A DNA stretch of 64,000 nt from CAYRFQ01 sp964423615. Its GTDB lineage: Bacteria > Planctomycetota > Planctomycetia > Gemmatales > Gemmataceae. Positions 1 through 7,267 of this stretch are shown piece after piece. Within the stretch, counting starts at the first letter, position 1; every line of letters starts with the position of its first letter. Where the stretch lies: NCBI GenBank assembly GCA_964423615.1, contig CAYRFQ010000025.1:33613-97612 (forward strand). The letters are read 5' to 3'. Position numbers and translations under genes: made by a program. The notes under the pieces are model-generated. The model was not told the DNA's origin, made no database searches, and saw nothing but the letters and a program-made list of their open reading frames with translations.

Positions 1-238
1 CGGGGTGTCCTTCGATGAGCGATTGGTATCCTTTGTTCACAATCCAAACGATCCGGGCTTGAGGGTATCGATGACGCAACGCACTCAAGACCGGGAGGCT
101 ATGAACGATGTCTCCCAAAGCACTTGGCTTGATCAGAGCGATACGTTTCGCTGGCCACTCGGATAAAGGAGGCTTTGGCTCCGGCCTGTCGGAGCCAAAG
201 CCAGGTAGAGAATGCGGAATCTTAGGGGGCCACTTCAC
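1..238 (-). CDS. Glycosyltransferase family 9 (heptosyltransferase-like), N-terminal part, cut by window edge
   Basis: Reading the minus strand from about position 150 to the window edge gives RIALIKPSALGDIVHSLPVL, the hallmark N-terminus of ADP-heptose:LPS heptosyltransferases (GT9), followed by a second beta strand (ARIVWIVNKGYQ). These enzymes transfer heptose or a related sugar to the lipopolysaccharide core at the inner membrane. The start is taken as GTG at 238 because AAAGGA lies nine bases upstream; no in-frame ATG was found before the GT9 motif. About 79 codons are in the window and the rest lies off the left end. The first ~30 residues are Pro-rich and unlike the family. They are encoded partly by a perfect hairpin at 171-202, so the true start could lie further inside. 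Confidence 0.8.
   Translation of the reverse strand, partial: MKWPPKIPHSLPGFGSDRPEPKPPLSEWPAKRIALIKPSALGDIVHSLPVLSALRHRYPQARIVWIVNKGYQSLIEGHP
171..202. repeat. Perfect 12-bp inverted repeat, probable member of the GGTCGGTTTT palindromic element family
   Basis: Positions 171-182 pair perfectly with 191-202 around an 8-base centre. On the minus strand the centre reads CTCCGACAGGCCGGAG, close to the CCGACAGG centre of the copies near 61.4 and 62.6 kb. It lies inside the proposed N-terminal codons of the heptosyltransferase gene. Membership of the family is inferred from the centre and the neighbouring CTTTGG/CCAAAG arms. Confidence 0.55.
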
Positions 239-280
239 CTGAGCGAATCCTTTCGAATTTTTAGGGAACAGGTATTCGGG

Positions 281-323
281 CAGGGAACAGCAGAACAAAA
301 GGGTTTTCTTCTGCTGTTCCCTG
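281..323 (-). terminator. Strong hairpin downstream of the MFS gene (GGGAACAG family)
   Basis: A perfect 15-bp stem (281-295 with 309-323) is extended by AAAA/TTTT inside the loop. It lies 26 bases past the stop codon of the MFS gene, in purine-rich sequence on the minus strand. It lacks a clean U-run after the stem, so factor-independent termination is likely but not certain. Related hairpins lie after the genes ending at 3628 and 7268. Confidence 0.6.
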
Positions 324-348
324 TTCTCTTTTCCCTTTTCCCTGTCCT

Positions 349-1923
349 CTATCCTTTCGCCTTCAACCTTGGAATCAAACCCAACATTCCGAACAACACG
401 GCGGCCCCGAAAGCATAGGGTAGCAAGTGATATGTGTTCGGAACCTTGAACAGCACGACCCCAAGAAACGGTCCGAGAATCCTGGCAAGTGCCGAAGCCG
501 ACTGGTTCACGCCGAGAACTTCTCCCTGTGATTCGGAGTCAGTCCGGCGTGATATCAACGCCTGTGCAGAAGGCGTCAAAAACGCAAAACCGACAACTGC
601 AAGGGTCAGTGCTCCGAGGAACCAAGTCGTCAACAAAGCGCCATGTAAATCGGTGTACACTCCGACCGCCAAGACTGCCGTTCCGAGCGTCAGAAGTCCC
701 GCGCCCATGGCAATGATGCCGATCGTCATTAACGTGACCTCGGACATGGTTTTTGCGAATTTCCGATAGACAAAACCTTGGGTGAGTAACAACACAAATC
801 CCACGTAAGCGAACACCAACATGTTCCAGGTGTCTTCAAGTTTCCAGATTTCCTTGTTCAATAAAGCGAGCGTCGGCTCAAAACTCGAGAACCCAATTGT
901 TGTCAGGAAGAATACCAGAATGACCACACCGATTCCGGGGATCTTGAGGACCTTGGCGATCTGGCCAAAATCGAAGGAACGTGCTCGCCTTGGAGATGTT
1001 TCACCAAACTTCCGTGTCTCTGGAAGCACCAATAGCCCAAGAATCAACGCGATCAGCGACAACCCGGCGGCGGCATATCCCAACGCCCCTTTCACCTCCG
1101 GAAAGGATAGCAGACAAACAAAACCAAAGAGTGGACCAAACGTAAAGCCAATGCCAAAGGCCGCACCGATCAAAGCCATCCCATGCTTTCGCTTTTCCGG
1201 AGGCGTCGAGTCGGCAATCGCGGCTTGGGCCGTCGCGATCGTCGCTCCCGCGATCCCTTGGCCGATCCGGCTCACAAATAACAACACCAGAGCGGTAAGA
1301 GCTAGCGACTGGGGCAAGTCGGTGGCAAAGCCGAAGAGTGTATAAAAAAGAACCGATCCACCAAGGCCCAGCAACAAAATCGGTTTCCGTCCAATGCGGT
1401 CCGAAAGTCGCCCCCACATCGGCGAGAAGAAAAATTGCATGGCCGAGAAACCGGACATCAACAACCCGATGAGCACTCCGCCAATGATCTTGTTCGTGCC
1501 GATCTCGCTGGCCGTGAGAGAGTCCACTCCAGTGGCTTCGATCGGGAACAGGACCTTGATGAACCCGTTGGCGAAAACAGGCAGAAGAGGAATGACAATG
1601 CCAAAACCAAGGAGGTCGATGAAAACTACGAGGAACACGATGATCATCGCCGAACGGTTCGAGGCTCCTCCCGGCTCATTCGTTTGGGCAGGAGGGCCGT
1701 CGGTGTTTTCGTTCGAACTTGCGACATTGGTCTGAGCTTCCGGACTCTTGGGATCATCGGATTGGATTTTTGGATCGAGCGTCAGAGGCCTCTCCGTGTC
1801 CGAGAGACCAGCCTCTTGTTCGATCGGTTTTCGGCCCGAGCGATACGACTCGGAAACCTCCGCAAGGCTCTTTGGGGGCTGTGTTGGATTGTCAGGGGTA
1901 GGAGAGGTGTCGGGTTCGGACAT
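349..1923 (-). CDS. MFS transporter with long hydrophilic N-terminal extension
   Basis: A 524-residue major facilitator superfamily permease. After about 90 Ser/Thr/Pro/Glu-rich residues, some twelve hydrophobic segments follow, starting with IIVFLVVFIDLLGFGIVIPL. The loop 2-3 signature WGRLSDRIGRKPILLLG is intact. The ending resembles the tetracycline/multidrug efflux (DHA1, TetA-like) branch, so drug/proton antiport is plausible but the substrate is unknown. The ATG at 1923 is preferred over upstream frame-open codons because the upstream translation is repeat sequence with no protein character. The N-terminal linker includes a possible degenerate palindromic element (1822-1861). It is a single gene with the hairpin at 281-323 as likely terminator. 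Confidence 0.9.
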   Translation of the reverse strand: MSEPDTSPTPDNPTQPPKSLAEVSESYRSGRKPIEQEAGLSDTERPLTLDPKIQSDDPKSPEAQTNVASSNENTDGPPAQTNEPGGASNRSAMIIVFLVVFIDLLGFGIVIPLLPVFANGFIKVLFPIEATGVDSLTASEIGTNKIIGGVLIGLLMSGFSAMQFFFSPMWGRLSDRIGRKPILLLGLGGSVLFYTLFGFATDLPQSLALTALVLLFVSRIGQGIAGATIATAQAAIADSTPPEKRKHGMALIGAAFGIGFTFGPLFGFVCLLSFPEVKGALGYAAAGLSLIALILGLLVLPETRKFGETSPRRARSFDFGQIAKVLKIPGIGVVILVFFLTTIGFSSFEPTLALLNKEIWKLEDTWNMLVFAYVGFVLLLTQGFVYRKFAKTMSEVTLMTIGIIAMGAGLLTLGTAVLAVGVYTDLHGALLTTWFLGALTLAVVGFAFLTPSAQALISRRTDSESQGEVLGVNQSASALARILGPFLGVVLFKVPNTYHLLPYAFGAAVLFGMLGLIPRLKAKG

Positions 1924-2006
1924 GAGTGTTGACTCGATTCTTTTGGCTGGTTTGTAGTTTCTCACACGGCCGTGTGGGCTGTGCGGCCCAATCCGGCCGA
2001 CTTGGT

Positions 2007-2054
2007 CTCCGGCTCCGGCCGCCGGAAAACTTCTGTGTTTTTCCGGTCGTTTTC
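2007..2054 (+). repeat. Divergent copy of palindromic element (upstream of MFS gene)
   Basis: CCGGAAAACTTCTGTGTT followed by CGGTCGTTTTC matches the right half of the copy at 61365-61430 (GGAAAACCTCCGTGTT, then GGTCGGTTTTC) with several substitutions. The core is reduced. Assignment to the family is tentative. Confidence 0.4.
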
Positions 2055-2591
2055 TATATCCGGCACACTGCCCGAGTGTTCGTGCCTCACACGCGGTTTG
2101 TGCTATGTGGCCCAATGAACAACATCAATAAAACCTCTGGCCTTGGCGACTAAGGGTGGGTTTTGGTCACTCCAGCCCTTGGCCAGCAAGGCCGAAGTGC
2201 GATAAGGTCCATCGTGAGTTATAGGAGCCGATCCGCAGATTCTCCACTTTTTCCTTTACTATATTTTGTTACACTGATTCATTTGTATATAGTGTATGGC
2301 AGTTTAGAATATTCGGATGTCTTCTGATTGCCGGTTCATTCTTCTACCCGCAGGGTGTGGTCTGCGGAGCAAAGCAAACAGTAACGGGAACCTCCGGTCG
2401 GATCCCCACGAGTTCGGGTGTGTAACGATCCCAAGTCATACTGGATCACCGAAACGGTGCAGTCAGCAATCTCTGCACGATTAGAACAGACGCTATTGCA
2501 ATCGTTGGAAGCAACGTTGAAGGTATCCGGTTATTGTTGACGAGTTTGTCGATATGGTTCACAGTTAATGTCAGGCTGGCAACATCTTCTT

Positions 2592-2631
2592 GTCGGTTTT
2601 CGGTCGTGTAGGTTCGACTGAACAACCTCCA
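2592..2631 (+). repeat. Palindromic element copy just upstream of the exonuclease gene
   Basis: A 40-bp element that begins GTCGGTTTTCGGTCGTG and ends ACAACCTCCA. It is nearly the same as the element at 23971-24010 over its first 22 bases. The core has GTCG pairing with CGAC. It ends 29 bases before the ATG at 2661, which has its own AAGGGA ribosome-binding site. Confidence 0.65.
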
Positions 2632-2660
2632 TGAAGTCCCACCCATGAACAAGGGATACC

Positions 2661-3512
2661 ATGCGAACCACAAGCCAGACCCATCTCCGATCGGTTGCCG
2701 AGGATGGCACACCGATTCCGTCTTACCTCATCATGGATACTGAAAGTGTGCCGGACGGTCGGCTCCTGAGCAAGGTCAAATATTCCGGAGAGGACCTCAC
2801 TCCCGAAGAAGCCATCGAGCGAGCCCAAGAAGAAGCCCGCGAACGTTCGAGTAGCAATTCCGATTTTTTACCCGTCACGTTTCAATACCCGATCTCGGTC
2901 TGCATCCTTCGGGTCGGCTTGGATTACCAACTCCAGAACCTCACTTGTCTCGATGACCCCAAGTTTCGGCCTCGTAAAATCGTCGAAGCCTTCTGGAACG
3001 GACTCGCCCACTACAAGGAAAAATACAAAGAAAAGCTAAAATTGGTCACGTTTAACGGTCGATGCTTCGATCTGCCTCTCCTGGAATTGGCCGCGTTTCG
3101 ATACGGTTGTAACGGTCGTACATATTTTCAGACCAGCCGGAATCGTTTTGGTGGTGGTCACATCGATTTGATGGAACTGTTGACGAACTATAACGCTATC
3201 CGGATCACAGGTGGGTTGAACCTACTCTCGAAATTGTTGGGCAAGCCGGGAAAGATGGAGATGGCAGGCGACCAAGTGTACAGCATGTACCAGCAAGGCC
3301 GGATTCAGGAGATCAACGATTATTGTATGTTCGACACTCTCGACACGTACTTCGTGTTCCTTCGGACAAGGGTCATGGTCGGTGAACTCTCACTAGCGGA
3401 TGAAACTCGCTTGGTCGGAGGAGCCAAAGAATGGCTGCAAAGTAAGCTCTCGGAAATCCCAGCGCTAAGCCAGTATTTGGACAATTGGGCCCAGTGGAAT
3501 CCGTGGCCATGA
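2661..3512 (+). CDS. PolB-like 3'-5' exonuclease domain protein
   Basis: A 283-residue protein with the three DEDD exonuclease motifs in order. Exo I is D26-T-E28, Exo II is N132-G-R-C-F136-D137, and Exo III is Y221-xxx-D225. This layout matches the predicted stand-alone 3'-5' exonucleases related to the proofreading domain of DNA polymerase B (family PF10108). It probably removes nucleotides from DNA 3' ends with two metal ions; its cellular role is unknown. The start has AAGGGA seven bases upstream. It is a single gene, convergent with the family 2 glycosyltransferase and separated from it by a shared hairpin at 3571-3617. Confidence 0.88.
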   Translation: MRTTSQTHLRSVAEDGTPIPSYLIMDTESVPDGRLLSKVKYSGEDLTPEEAIERAQEEARERSSSNSDFLPVTFQYPISVCILRVGLDYQLQNLTCLDDPKFRPRKIVEAFWNGLAHYKEKYKEKLKLVTFNGRCFDLPLLELAAFRYGCNGRTYFQTSRNRFGGGHIDLMELLTNYNAIRITGGLNLLSKLLGKPGKMEMAGDQVYSMYQQGRIQEINDYCMFDTLDTYFVFLRTRVMVGELSLADETRLVGGAKEWLQSKLSEIPALSQYLDNWAQWNPWP

Positions 3513-3570
3513 CAAACGCCCCATGGCCCGCCCCGACGAAGATATGAGGCGGTTGGCCATGGCGAGACAA

Positions 3571-3617
3571 GACAGGGAACAGAAGGAGAAGCCTTTTTTC
3601 TGTTTTCCGTTCCCTCT
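3571..3617. terminator. Convergent-gene hairpin of the GGGAACAG family
   Basis: GGGAACAGAAGGAGAAGCC pairs imperfectly with the pyrimidine-rich run that ends CCGTTCCC. A T6 run lies in the loop region. It sits between two convergent genes (ends at 3512 and 3628), as expected for a bidirectional terminator, and shares the GGGAACAG arm with the hairpins at 281-323 and around 7175-7255. Confidence 0.5.
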
Positions 3618-3627
3618 CTTGACTCGT

Positions 3628-4689
3628 CTAAGTTCTCCAGAAAGCCCACAACCCCTTCGTCAGGAATGCCCAAGCGGCTCTCACACTCATGGCACTTTTG
3701 GCCGCCTTGTCGTGCCGTCCTTGGAGCCTTCGGACGAAACACTGAGCCGATTTTACCAGTAGCGAGAGAGGGGCATCGAGAGTCACGACAAGTTTGTATC
3801 CAAGGATGGCCCATTTCGGAGTGCCGATCTTTTCCAGATATCGAACCATTCCGTTGGCGATTTGGGGGGCTGCGTAGTCGATGTGTTCGCGAGTGCTCAT
3901 CCGTCCGTGATGAAGGATTTCCACACCCGGCCAATACACAAGTGGACCTGTTTGGCCAAGTCGGGTGGACAGCTCAAGATCTTCGCCACCGAATCCAAAG
4001 GCCTCATCCCACCCGCCACATTTCTCGAAGGTATCTCGAGCGACGAGCAACGCTGCACCCATCAGCACTTCGACATGGCGTTTCTGGTCGGCCTGGAATT
4101 GGTTGCGCCGGTACCGGAAATAATCGTTCTTGAGAAGCCCCGTCCAGCGAATCAAGTTGACTTTGTGCAGGAGCGTTCGCAGGGTCGGCCGACTGCGATA
4201 CGATACCTGAATCTTTCCATCCATGCCTCGCAATCGTGGTCCGACCATTACGGCTTCTGGGTGAGATTCGGCAAACTCAACCAGTTTCCGTAGAGAACTC
4301 GCCGGAACAACTGTGTCGTTATTGAGAAAGAAAAGATACTTTCCCTTTGCCTTGGCAGCGGCTTGATTGTTGGCCCCGGAAAACCCTCGATTTTCGGAAT
4401 TCTCCACGAGTGTGATATCGGGAAAATCTCGCGAGACCATGTTGGGAGCGCCGTCTTGGGAGCCGTTATCCACGACGATGATTTCGAGATCGATTTCCTG
4501 AAGGGCTGGGTGTAACGACTCCAGGCAATCACGCAGTTGCTCTCGGCAGTTCCAGTTGGCGATGCAAACAGAGACGCAGACTCCTGTTTGCTCATTGTCT
4601 GCCGTAGGTCTGCCAGGTTCTCTGGTTTCTCCGTTATCTTCCTTCGAAAGACGGACCGGGTAATAACTGGATCCGAGAGTTGTTGCCAT
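3628..4689 (-). CDS. Glycosyltransferase family 2 (GT-A fold)
   Basis: A 353-residue enzyme. VCIANWNC opens the GT-A fold near residue 41, IIVVDNGSQDG holds the nucleotide-sugar site around 71-81, and NND at 123-125 is the metal-binding DxD equivalent. GGWDEAFGFGGEDLELSTR is the acceptor-side ED motif. It resembles rhamnosyltransferase-type enzymes that build O-antigen or exopolysaccharide. The ATG at 4689 is chosen because the open frame upstream is made of a palindromic repeat. It follows the methyltransferase gene on the same strand, with the repeat in the 205-base gap. Confidence 0.88.
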   Translation of the reverse strand: MATTLGSSYYPVRLSKEDNGETREPGRPTADNEQTGVCVSVCIANWNCREQLRDCLESLHPALQEIDLEIIVVDNGSQDGAPNMVSRDFPDITLVENSENRGFSGANNQAAAKAKGKYLFFLNNDTVVPASSLRKLVEFAESHPEAVMVGPRLRGMDGKIQVSYRSRPTLRTLLHKVNLIRWTGLLKNDYFRYRRNQFQADQKRHVEVLMGAALLVARDTFEKCGGWDEAFGFGGEDLELSTRLGQTGPLVYWPGVEILHHGRMSTREHIDYAAPQIANGMVRYLEKIGTPKWAILGYKLVVTLDAPLSLLVKSAQCFVRRLQGRHDKAAKSAMSVRAAWAFLTKGLWAFWRT

Positions 4690-4705
4690 AGTGTATTGAG
4701 TCCCA

Positions 4706-4761
4706 GGAGGTTTTGACGACGGCCTGCCGGAGCAAAACCGACCAGAAAACACCGAGGTTTT
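4706..4761 (-). repeat. Palindromic element copy between two envelope genes
   Basis: On the minus strand it reads CCTCGGTGTTTTCTGGTCGG, TTTTGCTCCGGCAGGCCGTC, then GTCAAAACCTCC. Arms GGTTTTG (4709-4715) and CAAAACC (4733-4739) pair, and the core GGC-AG-GCC is self-complementary. It lies just upstream of the start codon at 4689. Confidence 0.75.
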
Positions 4762-4894
4762 ATCGGGCGGCCTTTGGTCGCTAGTCGTTACCAAATGAGA
4801 GCGAACAAAGGCGAGATCGGGAGGTTCGTGATCTACGCGGCGTCTTGTGCCGAAAGCGAGCAAGTACTGCCCGTGTGGTGGAGTTTTGTGTTTC

Positions 4895-5575
4895 TCAGGC
4901 CAAGCATTCGGTTTCCCAGGCGTCTCGTTGGAGGTAGGGAAGAAAGGGCCGACTGCCGCAAAGGACTCGTCCAAGGAGATACTTGAATTTTTTGCCCGCT
5001 GGCAATGGCTCCCGGGCATAACTGCGAACAAGATTCTCGTACTTGGCAAACGTGTCTGGATTCAGAGGATGAGCATCGCCTTTGAATGCCAAGGCCCAAA
5101 TGTTCAGAGGCTTCTTGCGTGGTCCGTGGTAGCCTAAAATCTTGGCCGAGTACGGCTCCAACAAGACTTTGACGGCATCGGGAGTGAAACGCCAGTAGTC
5201 GTTGGGGTGGTTGTGAATGTGGAAGTAGAAGGGCACCGAAATGACGAGAGCACCGTCCGGCCTGAGGACCCGGTGAATTTCCTCAAAACCACGCCAGAAA
5301 TGCGTGACGTGTTCGAACGTGTTCAGAGCAATCACCGTCCCGACCGACTCATCCGCTTGAGGCAGAGACTCCACACTCGCAACGACATCGACGCCTGGAC
5401 CTGGTCGGATGTCGACACCTGTGTATTCCTTGCCTTCGAAGAGTGGACGTAAGTTGATGAGTTCGTTTTGACCGGGCTGTTCAGGGACTTGATACGAACC
5501 TATTTCCAGGATTGGTTCGGGGAGAGAAAAAGTCTCAGTAATCGCCCGAGCGACACCGGATATAAAGCAGTTCAT
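4895..5575 (-). CDS. Class I SAM-dependent methyltransferase
   Basis: A methyltransferase of about 226 residues with motif I as EIGSYQ, the acidic ribose-binding strand ending GVDIRPGPGVD, and EHV followed by VLRPDGALVISVPF. These are typical of Methyltransf_11 enzymes found beside glycosyltransferases. The substrate is unknown; a sugar or glycan intermediate is likely from context. Two in-frame ATGs exist (5584 and 5575). The second has AAGG nine bases upstream and is preferred, while the first has the same AAGG directly abutting it. The HNHPNDYWRFTPDAV segment is common in this subfamily. Confidence 0.85.
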   Translation of the reverse strand: MNCFISGVARAITETFSLPEPILEIGSYQVPEQPGQNELINLRPLFEGKEYTGVDIRPGPGVDVVASVESLPQADESVGTVIALNTFEHVTHFWRGFEEIHRVLRPDGALVISVPFYFHIHNHPNDYWRFTPDAVKVLLEPYSAKILGYHGPRKKPLNIWALAFKGDAHPLNPDTFAKYENLVRSYAREPLPAGKKFKYLLGRVLCGSRPFLPYLQRDAWETECLA

Positions 5576-6374
5576 GCGCAGCATCCTTGCGTTCGAAATT
5601 CTCTAACCACGGTGGTCAATTCTCGAAGTACTGCGTTTCTTAGTTGGCATTGCTCCGAACCGCCAATGCTCGGACAGGTCCGTTGCGAAACCTTCGGGCA
5701 CTTCGCAGAGCATGAAACCATGAATGGGCAATTTGTGTCAACGGCAAAGGGTTAATCGGACAATTCAACGACTGTCCAATTTTTTTGTGAAAAACGTGTT
5801 AAATCGACACCCCACGATGTCCACCAAACCAATCTCCCTCAACTTTCCGCCTCAAACCGTTCCAAAAATGACAGAAACCTGCGCTAAAACTGCAGTAAAC
5901 CTGCGCTAAACTTGCACTAATCTGCACCAAAACTGCGCCTTTTTTGCACCTTTTTGACACCTCTCTTTTTCCTTATGTATATGAAATAAAAGCACTTATG
6001 GAAAACGACCCCCGAAAAATCGTCGTTTTGGCTCCTTTTCGAGTCCTTGAACCGCCCTCGCAGCGCATGTGCCCATAATACAATAGGATCGAAGGCCACG
6101 TCATTTTCAGAAAAATCGTCGAATTGCCAAAATAATCCGTTGAAACGCGAAATGGATTTTTGATCGGGGTTTCGTAAAGTGAAGGAACGCAGCGACGAGG
6201 GAACACCTGGTCTCTTTTGGTGTGCCCACACTCGGCTACGCCTCTGCTTGTCACACCCTTCGAAACCGGCGCGAACCAATTCTGGTCGCGACATCCATTC
6301 GTAACAAGGCTCTGGCCAACGCCCTCTGTATTGGTTCGGCGCGTTTGACGACGCACCAAACGCACACCAACAAT
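5576..6374. other. Long spacer with tandem repeats; no supported gene
   Basis: About 800 bases with no translation that looks like a protein on either strand. It contains a degenerate 11-bp tandem array (5868-5955), a short hairpin followed by T7 near 5758-5787, and a duplicated AAAAATCGTCG motif around 6013 and 6111. The right part is upstream of nothing on the plus strand; the lipoprotein gene ends here from the right. Confidence 0.5.
5868..5955. repeat. Degenerate tandem array, ~11-bp period (consensus CTGCGCTAAAA)
   Basis: About eight units follow one another with a 10-12 base step. Unit starts fall near 5868, 5879, 5890, 5901, 5912, 5922, 5933 and 5945. The best units are CTGCGCTAAAA, CTGCAGTAAAC, CTGCGCTAAAC and CTGCACCAAAA. 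The period is close to one helical turn, so the A/T tracts face the same side. Function is unknown. Confidence 0.7.
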
Positions 6375-6917
6375 TCAGCGGACCTTCAATACGACCGTCT
6401 TCGTCACTTTCCCAAAAAGTCCTTCACGCAGTTCCGCTTTTACGTTAGCGACTTGGCCTTTATCGACGACTACAGCAAAGCAGCGAAAAACGATGTCGCG
6501 GTTGTAAGACTGACCACGCAACCGGACGGCACATTGAAGCGTAGACCCGCTCTGGTAAGAGCGATCGAGACTGGCCTTCTTTCCTGCCGAGCTATCTCCC
6601 AGGCGGATCAGCACGAGAGACTCTTGGTCGAAATGGATTCGAGCCTGATGAATGATCCGAAGAAAGGCGTCTTTGTCATGCCAACCTCGCTGGTCCTGGA
6701 CCTGCTTTTGAAAAGCCTTCCACTCTTCCTGCGATCGGATGACCTGCGTTTGAAATGCGCCATACCCGTTGTCTTCTTTGGCGATGGGCAAAATCCTGTA
6801 GGCGGCCGTTCCGCTGTCGGTGGGGCCTTCATCAGTCCCCGAAGACCGAGCGAAAGGACTACAGCCAACCAGTCCTACAACCACACTCAAAACCACATTT
6901 CGAATGTATTCGGGCAA
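6375..6917 (-). CDS. Predicted lipoprotein, possibly PrcB-like
   Basis: 180 residues, starting with a hydrophobic signal that ends in the lipobox LVGC near residue 19, so it is expected to be lipid-anchored. The middle (VIRSQEEWKAFQKQ, then IHFDQESLVLIRLGDSSAG) has the cadence of the PrcB C-terminal domain, but this resemblance is weak. The start is TTG at 6917, supported by GGGAGG seven bases upstream. No neighbour shares its direction closely; glutamate dehydrogenase lies upstream after 350 bases. Confidence 0.65.
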   Translation of the reverse strand: MPEYIRNVVLSVVVGLVGCSPFARSSGTDEGPTDSGTAAYRILPIAKEDNGYGAFQTQVIRSQEEWKAFQKQVQDQRGWHDKDAFLRIIHQARIHFDQESLVLIRLGDSSAGKKASLDRSYQSGSTLQCAVRLRGQSYNRDIVFRCFAVVVDKGQVANVKAELREGLFGKVTKTVVLKVR

Positions 6918-7267
6918 CCGATTCCCTCCCGCTCAAGGAACTCCTGAAAATGAGCGTCTCTCCCTGCGGATATTGAAATTCTCGAAACTTCGCAAGACGG
7001 CTTTGCCGAGGGCCTACAAGTTGTCACGATCGACACAGAAATTGCCACAAAGGGAAGGCCTCCGGCGGAGGGAGGGCCGAAGATTGGCCTTCACTCGCTC
7101 GGGCTGGGGATCAGCTGTACCCACCGAAAAACTCCAAGCAGCCCAATTTGTCGCGAAGATTCTCCGTTCAAAAGAAAACAGAGAAAAGCAGAAGGAAAGG
7201 GCTTGCGGGTTCTGTTCCCTTTCCGCTATTCCCTCTCCGCTGTTCCCTGTTCCCCGCTAGGGAAACT
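6918..7267. other. Spacer with purine-rich hairpin repeats downstream of gdh
   Basis: No gene seen. The right part (about 7165-7260) is an imperfect inverted array of GGGAACAG/CTGTTCCC units: on the minus strand GGGAACAGCGG, GGGAATAGCGG and GGGAACAGAA are followed by CCCTTTCCTTCTGC and TTTTCTCTG. It starts 8 bases past the glutamate dehydrogenase stop and probably works as its terminator. Confidence 0.5.

Larger units (their letters stand above)
1924..2660. other. Intergenic stretch with repeats; no gene seen
   Basis: The divergent leader between the MFS gene and the exonuclease gene holds no credible ORF. It contains two imperfect copies of a GC-rich element about 124 bases apart (near 1971-1992 and 2095-2116, both ending in TGTGGCCCAAT or GCGGCCCAAT). 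A divergent palindromic element lies at 2007-2054. An A+T-rich zone around 2255-2320 is the likely promoter area. A 40-bp palindromic element lies at 2592-2631. Confidence 0.6.

Noticed and set aside
5758..5787. GGACA/TGTCC hairpin followed by T7
   Set aside because: The stem is only 5 bp and no plus-strand gene ends nearby, so a terminator call is not supported.
5878..5955. CRISPR-like reading of the 11-bp array
   Set aside because: Units are 11 bp and contiguous with no spacers, and no cas gene is in the window.
5973..6365. Minus-strand frames of 125-130 codons in the spacer upstream of the methyltransferase
   Set aside because: No ribosome-binding site, no domain, and overlapping frames of similar quality; they look like chance.
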